Assembly: GCF_007751715.1 (NCBI RefSeq) | Contig: NZ_CP036292.1 | Span: forward strand, 2,604,001-2,668,000 | DNA from: Rosistilla oblonga | GTDB taxonomy: Bacteria; Planctomycetota; Planctomycetia; Pirellulales; Pirellulaceae | DNA length: 64,000 nucleotides | Direction of reading: 5' to 3' | Shown here: positions 52,614 through 60,628 of the stretch, piece by piece | Layout: every line of letters begins with the position of its first letter | Numbering within the stretch: the stretch's first letter is position 1 | The notes under the pieces: generated by a model | What the model saw: only the letters and a program-made list of their open reading frames with translations | What the model was told of the DNA's origin: nothing | Database searches by the model: none | Program-made: the position numbers and the translations under genes

Positions 52614-52792
52614 CCTGAAGCGCCTGAGGGGGCTTAGGTAGCTCAACAAGTAGACCTTGTTTTCATGGGTGCGAAACGTTTAGAATTTTGATCGACCTCA
52701 ACGGTCCACATGCCAGGCAGACGCCAACGCTAGCAGCTTTGGGAGTCGCCAGCAGCCTCCCCCGATCGCAAAATTCAACGGACGACGCGCGA

Positions 52793-53365
52793 ATGCCAAT
52801 TCTGGGCGAAGAACCGGACATGTTTCCGGAAACAATCCTCGAGCTTCCCGATGAGCCCGATACGCAGTGGTGGGCGATGTACACCCGATCGAGGCAGGAG
52901 AAGCAGTTGATGCGGAAGCTGCGCGAGTTAGAGGTGGGGCATTATTCGCCGGTGATCAGTCGCCGTTATAAGAGTCCCGCTGGGCGGCTTCGGACGACGC
53001 ATCTGCCCCTGTTTGCCAACTACGTCTTCGTGCGGGGCACTGGGGAATCACGCTATCAAGCGGTTTCGACGGGCTGCGTTTCGCGATGCATCGACATCGC
53101 CGATCCAACTCAATTGGTCACCGACCTGCAACAGATCCACGCTCTGATCGAAACCGGCGCCGCACTGGCTCCCGAGGAGCGGTTGGAGCCGGGGGATTTG
53201 GTTCGCGTGAAGAGTGGTCCGTTCAACGGTTTCGAGGGGACTGTCGTGCAACGCGACGGCCAGCGACGATTGATCGTCGCCGTCCGTTTCATGAATCAAG
53301 GCGCCTCGGCCGTGCTGGACGATTGCCAGCTGGAATTCCTCGGCAAGTCGACGCCCGCCAAATAA
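52793..53365 (+). CDS. NusG-family transcription factor paralogue
   Basis: A 190-residue protein. The NGN domain starts at QWWAMYTRSRQEKQLMRKLR (residues ~24-43) and includes HLPLFANYVFVRG; the KOW motif is LEPGDLVRVKSGPFNGFEGT near residues 142-160. It lacks the housekeeping nusG context (secE, rplK), so it is a specialised NusG/RfaH-like antiterminator, commonly tied to long polysaccharide operons in planctomycetes. Start: ATG 52793 is chosen; TTG 52688 or ATG 52820 are alternatives, and no strong ribosome site is seen for any. Confidence 0.88.
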   Translation: MPILGEEPDMFPETILELPDEPDTQWWAMYTRSRQEKQLMRKLRELEVGHYSPVISRRYKSPAGRLRTTHLPLFANYVFVRGTGESRYQAVSTGCVSRCIDIADPTQLVTDLQQIHALIETGAALAPEERLEPGDLVRVKSGPFNGFEGTVVQRDGQRRLIVAVRFMNQGASAVLDDCQLEFLGKSTPAK

Positions 53366-53394
53366 CCGCCCGCCGACCAAGCTCACTTTCATTT

Positions 53395-53560
53395 ACCCGC
53401 GGCGGCAACATTCCATTTCGTTTAGCCGCGGTGGCAACACTATCTTTCGTTTAACCGCGGTGGCAACGCCCCGCGCGTCAAGCACGAGATAACGCTTCGT
53501 GCACCCGCGGCGACAACGCCGCGCGTGTCGATCGGCTATCGCCTGTCACTCCACGGCGCG
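53395..53560. repeat. Degenerate copies of the GTTTAACCGCG repeat family
   Basis: Four broken half-units (cgtttagccgcggtggcaac, cgtttaaccgcggtggcaac, cgcggcgacaacgccgcgcg and similar) fill the junction between the convergent NusG-like and lipoprotein genes. The left-arm type seen in the complete array is missing, so only right arms remain. Confidence 0.75.
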
Positions 53561-53608
53561 GCGGCGAGTGCGCCGCGCGTGTTACAGCGGCCCGATGGCC
53601 GGGCGATG

Positions 53609-54157
53609 CTACTTCTTTTCAGCGTGGTCGTGATCGTCGGCGTGATCATGCCCTTCGGCGTGGTCATGGTCATGGCCGTGCTCGACCTTGATTCCGGTTG
53701 CGGTTTGCAGAGCTTCGACAGCTGCGGTGATCTCGGCGGATACGTCAGCGTAGTCGACGCCTTCGTCGCCGTGCATCTTGGCATCGACTTTGCCATAAGC
53801 ATCGATCAACTTCTTCAGCGCTTCGCTGGCACCCTGCTTTTGTTCGTCCGACAGATCGCTTTTCGCGACCATCAGGCCAGCGGTTTGCAAGACGCTACCG
53901 ATGTCATGCAGAGGGCCGTGAGCTCCATCGGGATCATCGGCGGCAAACGACTCTTGAATTTCGTCGGCCATATGATCGATCGACTCGACAGCTTCGGCGA
54001 GAGTTTCGGGAGCGGCGTGGTCGCCGTGGCTGTGGCCGTGATCGTCGCTGAGCGTTGGCGGAGCATCGGTGGTTGTCGAAGCGGCGGGGCAACCGAGGTT
54101 CAAACAAACGACAACGCCGCACAGCAAGCCGAGGCAAAGGGAGGTCAAGTGACGCAT
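53609..54157 (-). CDS. His-rich lipoprotein of unknown function
   Basis: A 182-residue lipoprotein: signal peptide with lipobox LNLGC (C23), then DDHGHSHGDHAAPE at residues 39-51, a helical middle domain (ETLAEAVESIDHMADEIQES, DVSAEITAAVEALQTATG) and a tail with eight His alternating with Asp/Glu (starting VEHGHDHDHAEGHDH). The His/Asp clusters should bind zinc, nickel or copper. The middle domain has no name I recognise. It is anchored in a membrane, probably facing the periplasm. The open frame to 54526 lies in repeat DNA and is discarded. Confidence 0.88.
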   Translation of the reverse strand: MRHLTSLCLGLLCGVVVCLNLGCPAASTTTDAPPTLSDDHGHSHGDHAAPETLAEAVESIDHMADEIQESFAADDPDGAHGPLHDIGSVLQTAGLMVAKSDLSDEQKQGASEALKKLIDAYGKVDAKMHGDEGVDYADVSAEITAAVEALQTATGIKVEHGHDHDHAEGHDHADDHDHAEKK

Positions 54158-55238
54158 GATCTTTAGGTTCCTTGGAGACACAAGAAGGGAAACGGATGTG
54201 GGTTTGGAAACGGAGCTACAACCACAAACCGAGCAACCTCCCATTATGACCTCCCCCCAACGCCTCAGCCAAGAGGGCCCAAAGTCCAAGCGGTCCCGCG
54301 CCCCAAAACGCCGCAGGAGGGCCAGTCGCCCCCAGTTCGCAAGGTTGCCGGATAAAAAGGAAAGGCTCAGAACCGGCCCGCGAATAGCACGAATGCACGC
54401 GAATCGAAGACCAGGCAAGCGCACCAACTTTACAATGGTCGAGCCCCAACCATTCGCGTTATTGGCGTGATTCGTGGGCAAGTCAATGAGCACACCGGAG
54501 TTTGCCCGCGAATCGCGCGAATGCACGCGAATTGGAGATCAAGCAAACGCACCAACTTTAAATCGGTCGAGCCCCAACCATTCGCGCTATTGGCGTGATT
54601 CGCGGGCAAGGTGATGAGCGCACCGGAGTTTGCCCACGAATGGCGCGAATGCACGCGAATCGAAGACCAGGCAAGCGCACCAAATTTAAAATGGTCGAGT
54701 CGCATCATTCGCGTTATTGGCGTGATTCGTGGGCAAGTCAATGAGCGCATCGGAGTTGGCCCGCGAATGGCGCGAATGCACGCGAATCGAAGATCAGGCA
54801 AACGCACCAAATTTAAAATGATCGAGTTCCATCATTCGCGCTGTTGGCGTGATTCGCGGGCAAGTTGACGAGCGCAACGGAGTTTGCCCGCGAATGGCGC
54901 GAATACCGCGAATTTTGAGGCCCTGCATTTCGAGCTCGCTACTTCTCAACTCCTTTCAAATGATTCGCGTTATTCGTGTGATTCGCGGGCAAGAAACACC
55001 AGCGCATCAATGCCGGCCTGCAAATTGAAGACCGACAAAATCCTTGACTATCGGTGTGTCGCCTCGACTTAAATTTCGCGTGATAGGTGGGGCAATGGGG
55101 ATGAGAATAAGGAGCGAATGTTTCTGCTCCAACAACGCCCCGCCGTGTCGGCTGTTTTACGCTGTTTGCGGATCCAGTCGCCGCACTGTCGAAGCCAAGT
55201 TGTGATGTTTGGTGGTACGATCGGTCAGGAGTTGACGT
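54158..55238. repeat. Left block of ~127-bp palindromic tandem repeats and unique flank
   Basis: About five units start (gcccgcgaat-type) near 54376, 54503, 54630, 54758 and 54886, spaced 127-128 bases; a damaged sixth half-unit lies at 54960-55003. Each has an imperfect inverted pair attcgcg(t/c)tattggcgtg / cgcgaatgcacgcgaat, plus conserved text between (caggcaaacgcaccaa). From 55010 to 55238 the sequence is unique and upstream of the HicA-like gene; nothing else is recognised there. Confidence 0.85.
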
Positions 55239-55490
55239 GTGGCCATAAGCCATCCCAACAAAGAAATCCGAGCGGCACTTGCAGCGGCGGAAGCGGCTGG
55301 TTGGGCGGTAAAGAAAAGTGGACCACGTGCTCACGCCTGGGGTACAATACACTGCGGATTGGGGCACACCAGTTGTTGGATAGCGATCTATTCGACTCCA
55401 AGAAACCCACAAAATCACGCAAAACAAATCAAATGCAAGCTGGCAGCGTGTCCGGGGCAAGGCGGAGGCGACGAGGAATCAGATGACTGA
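55239..55490 (+). CDS. HicA-like toxin candidate
   Basis: An 83-residue protein. It starts at GTG 55239 with AGGAG seven bases before it. The pattern EIRAALAAAEAAGWAVKKSG followed by AHAWG (H32) and IYSTPRNPQNHAKQI resembles small HicA-family proteins of the dsRBD-like fold, in which the His is catalytic for mRNA interference. The C-terminal Cys-Pro (ACPGQ) also fits that branch. It overlaps the next gene by eight bases, as in toxin-antitoxin pairs. The family call is from memory, without a search; toxicity is untested. Confidence 0.68.
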   Translation: MAISHPNKEIRAALAAAEAAGWAVKKSGPRAHAWGTIHCGLGHTSCWIAIYSTPRNPQNHAKQIKCKLAACPGQGGGDEESDD

Positions 55491-55740
55491 ATACAGGTTT
55501 CGGGTGGTGATAAACCATCGCGTAGTCAACGAGCATCAGATGCTGGAGCTAGCGGACCGGCTCGCGGCAGCGGGATGCGATGACGGTCACCTCGGTGGCC
55601 ACTCCGACGGCATCGAAGTTGTATTTGACCGCGAAGCGGCATCGCGCGACGAAGCGATGCGGTCAGCTATCGAACAGATCGAAGGCTGCGGACTTGTTGT
55701 CAAACGAATCGAACTCGACAGAGAAGTACTTGCCGCATAG
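55483..55740 (+). CDS. Small partner of the HicA-like gene, putative antitoxin
   Basis: An 85-residue protein starting eight bases inside the end of the HicA-like gene. Motifs AAAGCDDGHLGGHSDGIEVV and FDREAASRDEAMRSAIEQIE match a family of small proteins found beside such HicA-like genes; in other genomes those usually carry a C-terminal helix-turn-helix, which is absent here. It may neutralise the toxin by direct binding. Without the DNA-binding part, autoregulation would need another factor. Confidence 0.7.
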   Translation: MTEYRFRVVINHRVVNEHQMLELADRLAAAGCDDGHLGGHSDGIEVVFDREAASRDEAMRSAIEQIEGCGLVVKRIELDREVLAA

Positions 55741-57206
55741 AGCCCTCGGATCGAACAGTAAACCCACCTGCTCTGCCCGCCAATCACGCGAAGCTAAGTC
55801 CCAGCACGTAGAGTTGGGTACCTGCCAACTCGTTCCAATACATTCGCGCTATTGGCGTGATTCGTGGGCAGGTTGATGAGCGCACCGGAGTTGGCCCGCG
55901 AATAGCGCGAATGCACGCGAATTCGAAGGCCAGGCAAGCGCACCAACTTTAAAAAGCTCTAGTCCCAATCATTCGCGTTATTAGCGTGATTCGCGGGTAA
56001 GGTGATGAGCGCATCAGAGTTTGCCCGCGAATAGCACGAATCACGCGAATTCGAAGGCCAGGCACGCGCACCAACTTTAAAATGTTCGAGTCCCTGCCAT
56101 TCGCGCTATTGGCGTGATTCGTGGGCAAGTTAATGAACGCACCGGAGTTTGCCCGCGAATAGCGCGAATGCCCGCGAATCGAAGACCAGGCAAACGCACC
56201 AACTTTTAAAATAGTCGAGCCCCTGCCATTCGCGCTATTGGCGTGATTCGTGGGCAAGTTAATGAACGCACCGGAGTTTGCCCGCGAATAGCGCGAATGC
56301 ACGCGAATCGAAGACCAGGCAAACGCACCAACTTTTAAAATAGTCGAGCCCCAATCATTCGCGCTATTAGCGTGATTCGCGGGCAAGTTAATGAGCGCAC
56401 TGGAGTTTGTCCACGAATCGCGCGAATGCACGCGAATCGAAGACTAAGCAAACGCACCAACTTTAAAATGTTCGAGTCCGATCATTCGCGCTGTTGGCGT
56501 GATTCGCGGGCAAGTTATTGAGCGCATCAGAGTTGGCCCGCGAATTGGTGACTCTGCATTTTAGAGTTCGGCACCTGTTCGCTCGTTTTAAACCATTCGC
56601 GTTATTGGCGTGATTCGTGGGCAAGTCAATGAGCACACCGGAGTTTGCCCGCGAATCGCGCGAATGCACGCGAATTGGAGATCAGGCAAACGCACCAACT
56701 TTTAAAATAGTCGAGCCCCAATCATTCGCGCTGTTGGCGTGATTCGCGGGCAAGTTGACGAGCGCAACGGAGTTTGCCCGCGAATGGCGCGAATGCACGC
56801 GAATCGAAGACCAGGCAAACGCACCAAATTTAAAATGTTCGAGTCCCACCATTCGCGCTATTAGCGTGATTCGCGGGCAAGTTGATGAGCGCACCCGAGT
56901 CTGCCCGCGAAGCGACGTGAATGAGACGCCCGGGAATAGCGTAACGGCTGTTGACTCGCGATCGAGACGCCGGTTGCGTTTCGACTGATTCCCGCGGTGG
57001 GAACGCGATCGTTTTGAGGTCCACTGGCAGTGGAGGGTGCTTGGAGGCGACGTGGTGCTTCTTGACGCTGGCGTGGCAACTGCGGCTTTTGTGTTGCGCA
57101 TGGAGCGGCTGGGGATGGTATGTTTTGTCCAATCCGCCGCGCTCCGCGGCCGATTAGAATCAGACTCTCCCCCTAAATCTCCAACCGCAAAACCTCGGAG
57201 CGATCG
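55741..57206. repeat. Right block of ~127-bp palindromic tandem repeats
   Basis: About nine units run from 55832 to about 56925, with the gcccgcgaat-type boundary near 55891, 56019, 56145, 56272, 56400, 56530, 56645, 56770 and 56900; most intervals are 126-128 bases and one copy is shortened. Units are the same family as on the left of the HicA-like pair. From 56926 to 57206 the sequence is unique, with only the oxidoreductase leader; no gene seen. Confidence 0.85.
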
Positions 57207-58391
57207 ATGAGCCTCCCGCGCCGCAGCTTTCTTCTCTCCTCCGCCTCCGCTTTAGCCGCCTCCCGCTTCGCCTGGGCCGCGCCAGCCAAACGCCGCGTCG
57301 CGGTGATCGGACATACCGGACGCGGCGACTTTGGCCACGGACTGGACACCGTCTGGCAACAGATCCCCGAAACCGAAATCGTCGCGGTCGCCGACGCCAA
57401 CGAAGCTGGTCTGGCGCGGCAACTCAACAAACTGAAGATCGATCACGGTTTCCGCGACTACCAACAAATGCTCCGCCAGGTGCAGCCAGAATTTGTTGCG
57501 ATCTGCTCCCGCCACGCCGATCAACACCATGCGATGGCATTGGCGGCGATCGAAGCTGGCGCACGCGGCCTGTATATCGAGAAACCGATCTGCCGTACGC
57601 CGGCGGAAGCTGATGCGTTACTGGCCGCCTGCGAGAAACACGACGCCAAGATCGCCGTCGCCCACCGCAACCGCTACCATCCCGCGCTGCCTCAAATCGA
57701 TAGCCTGATCGCCGACGGCCGGATCGGGAACCTGTTGGAACTGCGGGGCCGCGGCAAAGGGGACCACCGCGGCGGAGCGGAGGATCTGTGGGTGCTGGGC
57801 AGCCATGTGCTGAACCTCGTCGACCATTTTACCGGGCCTCCCCAAACCTGTTCCGCCGTGATGTTGCAGGGAGGTCGCCGAGTGACAGCGGCCGACGTGC
57901 GTCCGGGAGCGGAGGGGTTGGGGCCGCTGGCCGGCGACGCCCTGCACGCTCGCTATGAAACCACCGCCGGCCCGATCGCCTATTACGACTCCGTTGCCAA
58001 AGATGGCACCGCGGGGACCGCGTTTTGTCTGCAGTTGATCGGCAGTCGCGGGACGATCACGATCCACATGGACGGCCGTCCGTTGGCTTATCTGTGCGAG
58101 GGGAGTCCGTTTCGGCCGCCAGCCGAACCGCGGCGTTGGTTGCCGATCAGCAGTGGCGGAGTGGATGTGGCGGAGCCGAATCCCAAAGCGGTCGCGGAGG
58201 CGACGCACCACATTGCGGCAGTCAAAGACCTTATCGAATCGGTCGATTCGGGACGTCGGCCGCTGTGCGATATGCAAAACGCTGCGACGACGGTGGAGAT
58301 GATCTGCGGCGTCTTTGAATCGCACCGCCAGGAGAGCGCCGCCGTCGCACTGCCGCTAGCGAAAAGAGACAACCCGCTAACGCGACTGTAG
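57207..58391 (+). CDS. Gfo/Idh/MocA family oxidoreductase with Tat-like signal
   Basis: A 394-residue NAD(P)-dependent oxidoreductase. N-terminus LPRRSFLLSSASALAASRFA is a Tat-type signal (RR-S-F-L), so the enzyme is folded in the cytoplasm and exported. The Rossmann strand RVAVIGHTGRGDFG lacks the usual GxGxxG exactly but fits the fold; the catalytic lysine region is IEKPICRTPAE (E125-K126-P127). The C-terminal beta domain follows. The family oxidises or reduces sugars and inositols; the substrate here is unknown. The gene starts right after the repeat array. Confidence 0.92.
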   Translation: MSLPRRSFLLSSASALAASRFAWAAPAKRRVAVIGHTGRGDFGHGLDTVWQQIPETEIVAVADANEAGLARQLNKLKIDHGFRDYQQMLRQVQPEFVAICSRHADQHHAMALAAIEAGARGLYIEKPICRTPAEADALLAACEKHDAKIAVAHRNRYHPALPQIDSLIADGRIGNLLELRGRGKGDHRGGAEDLWVLGSHVLNLVDHFTGPPQTCSAVMLQGGRRVTAADVRPGAEGLGPLAGDALHARYETTAGPIAYYDSVAKDGTAGTAFCLQLIGSRGTITIHMDGRPLAYLCEGSPFRPPAEPRRWLPISSGGVDVAEPNPKAVAEATHHIAAVKDLIESVDSGRRPLCDMQNAATTVEMICGVFESHRQESAAVALPLAKRDNPLTRL

Positions 58392-58492
58392 GTTCGAACG
58401 CCGAACTCGCTCGGCCAAGCCAACGAGAAAGCCAACGCCAATACCCTCCGCCGCACTAACGCGAGCGGAGCAGTCCGGAACCGGAGAGCCCT

Positions 58493-58624
58493 TTAGTTGC
58501 GAACGATCTCCGAGACGGTCATCTGTTTGACGAACGTCTGCGAAGGATCCTCAATCCTCAACAGCACCTGAATCGCTTCGGGTGCCTGTCTCAACGGCGG
58601 TCGGCTCTTCAAGCCTGCCCCACG
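58493..58624 (-). pseudogene. Remnant of a PilW/GspJ-like C-terminus
   Basis: A 43-codon open fragment ending in TAA, with APEAIQVLLRIEDPSQTFVK then QMTVSEIVRN. It matches the end of the next gene upstream (PAAIQVTLRIEDKRSRQIRQ, LTVSEDL). The rest of the copy is missing and a stop precedes it, so it is a leftover of a tandem duplication. Confidence 0.7.
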
Positions 58625-58640
58625 CTATTTCAACAACGGA

Positions 58641-60623
58641 TTACAGATCTTCCGAGACGGTTAACTGTCGGATCTGCCGACTCCGTTTGTCCTCGATTCG
58701 CAGCGTAACTTGGATCGCGGCTGGCTTCGTTTGAAATGGTGCAACTGCATTTCCCAACGCGTCCAGCTCACCACCGATTGGTACCGTTGGCACGGTGCCG
58801 GTGGGAATCGGCCAAACCATCGTGTTGTACGTCGCGTCGTAATCGAAGGGAAAGCCCTCGGAATACTCCACCGACCACGTATCAAACGCGGGTTGATACC
58901 ATCGCGGGCCTCCCGCCGCGGACGAATAACCATATTTCCCCGACAGCCGTAGAGACCTCATATGATCGAGTGCTCCGGTGTTATCGTCGTATACTGCTCC
59001 GCTGAATTCCGACTCAAGCAGAAGTCGAGCATTGACGCCAACATTAGACGGCATGGTTTGAATCATGGGATCCATCCGAGCCCGCACATTGCCGCCACGC
59101 AACGTTGCGTAGCCCAGATCGACAAATGCGCCACGAGAGATCAGCAGCGGATCGTTATCGGCAGCGCCACCCGGATGATTCTGCGCCGAACGGACAGCGA
59201 TCGAACTATCGTCGGTTCCATCCCAATCGAGATTGGTATCGAAGAAATATCGATATCCTGGATCGTTTGGCGTAATCAAGACGTCGTCGCTATTGGCTTC
59301 CCCCATGTATTGCCACGCGTCTGGAAACGTTGGCGCAGTCCGATCATTCCCCGGATTGCCATCGTCTCCCGGCAGCATGACCAATGCCGTGCTGCGATCG
59401 AACAACTTTACGTCAAAACCAAGCATGTCGTCCAACACAACATCTTCGCCACGTCGGTCGCCGCCCCAGCCCGCGGGCATCGCGTACCCGTACGTTGTTG
59501 TTTGACTGGTTAGATCCGCAGCCGTTTGCGGGACCTGATATTCTTGTTTGAGCCCCAAGGCGAAATCGGGAAGCAAGAAGCCTTGCAGAAGGTGTGGACT
59601 TCCAAACGCCCAGGCTGGGTTGGTGTTTGCTCGAGCGACTCCAGAGGCAGCGGGCGTCGGCAGTGCGGACAACGCACTTGGATTCCCCATCGCCAGCAAC
59701 GGCAAAGTTGTCTTGGCAACACCGGTGGTCGGCAGTGGCATCCGAACGTGCGCAAACCGGTTTTCGGGCCGCGACAGATCCTTCAGCGAGTTGGCGCGGA
59801 TCTCGGTGCGTGGCTGGTCCCAGCCAATCGAACCTGACAGCGCTGACTGCGTTATGCGCGAGACCGAGAGGTCGCACATTTGATGAATCTTGGCCATCCC
59901 CGTAAGCCATCCAGCAGTTGCAATATTGTTGGCCCATGCGCCAGCCTGATACGCCGCGGGCAGCTGGAGATAGGGTTCGCCCCAAGCCATCGTGTTGTTA
60001 TTAAGATCGGGGCGGATCAGTAGCACCCGACGATGCAATTGCAGTCGATTGGGGACCGGGACCGCGGTCGGCAACGTTCCACTGACGGGCAATGGCGGAA
60101 TCGTATCGATCGAAAACGCTCCACCGGTTTCGGTGTAGGTAGGACCAATCCAATAGATGATCTCCGCATACTCCGACCGGATCGTAACCGGTGTCATATC
60201 GGTTCCCGTACCATCGGCGATAAACTTCGGCACGCTGCCGGTGAAGTAGGCGCCGGGAGGGGCTTGTGCGGTGAAGGCGAGGTAGTCATCGAAATCGCCC
60301 CACTTCGAAACATCTTCGCGGCCGATAGCCACCGAAGTCGTAACGTCAGCGACGGGCCCTTCGTAATAAACGAAGTAGCCGTCTTCCTGCCCGCGATCGA
60401 AGGAGATGTTTTGGACGGTGCGGTATTCGAGATCGTTCCGCAACTGCATCGCGACGCCACGCAGTTTGGTGCTCAGTCCGACCTCGACAGTCGTTTCGCG
60501 AATCCGCGTTCCAATCACGCTAAATGTCTGCGCCAACCCTGCCATGATCAGCAGAGTCACGGTCATCGCGATCAACATTTCGACCAGGGTAAAACCCGGC
60601 TGTTTTCTATATTTGACAAACAT
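58641..60623 (-). CDS. PilW/GspJ-like prepilin, very long
   Basis: A 660-residue protein with a type IV prepilin leader: QPGFTLVEMLIAMTVTLLIM, where cleavage follows Gly10 and the +5 Glu is present. Ordinary minor pilins are 150-250 residues; here a large beta-rich passenger of about 600 residues with many Asp, Gly, Pro and Thr residues follows the helix. The C-terminus is AIQVTLRIEDKRSRQIRQLT. It starts five bases after the stop of the giant upstream gene, so the two form one operon. It is probably a minor pseudopilin initiating a pilus or secretion filament. Confidence 0.88.
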   Translation of the reverse strand: MFVKYRKQPGFTLVEMLIAMTVTLLIMAGLAQTFSVIGTRIRETTVEVGLSTKLRGVAMQLRNDLEYRTVQNISFDRGQEDGYFVYYEGPVADVTTSVAIGREDVSKWGDFDDYLAFTAQAPPGAYFTGSVPKFIADGTGTDMTPVTIRSEYAEIIYWIGPTYTETGGAFSIDTIPPLPVSGTLPTAVPVPNRLQLHRRVLLIRPDLNNNTMAWGEPYLQLPAAYQAGAWANNIATAGWLTGMAKIHQMCDLSVSRITQSALSGSIGWDQPRTEIRANSLKDLSRPENRFAHVRMPLPTTGVAKTTLPLLAMGNPSALSALPTPAASGVARANTNPAWAFGSPHLLQGFLLPDFALGLKQEYQVPQTAADLTSQTTTYGYAMPAGWGGDRRGEDVVLDDMLGFDVKLFDRSTALVMLPGDDGNPGNDRTAPTFPDAWQYMGEANSDDVLITPNDPGYRYFFDTNLDWDGTDDSSIAVRSAQNHPGGAADNDPLLISRGAFVDLGYATLRGGNVRARMDPMIQTMPSNVGVNARLLLESEFSGAVYDDNTGALDHMRSLRLSGKYGYSSAAGGPRWYQPAFDTWSVEYSEGFPFDYDATYNTMVWPIPTGTVPTVPIGGELDALGNAVAPFQTKPAAIQVTLRIEDKRSRQIRQLTVSEDL

Positions 60624-60628
60624 CAGGC

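Noticed and set aside
54158-54526. Upstream extension of the His-rich lipoprotein
   Set aside because: It lies in repeat DNA and would bury the lipoprotein signal peptide inside the protein.
54884-55072. Small ORF between the repeat block and the HicA-like gene
   Set aside because: It begins inside a repeat unit, has no ribosome site and no recognisable motif.
54370-56925. CRISPR or integron attC array
   Set aside because: Inter-arm sequence is conserved, no GTTRRRY-type core was identified at regular boundaries, and no integrase gene is present.
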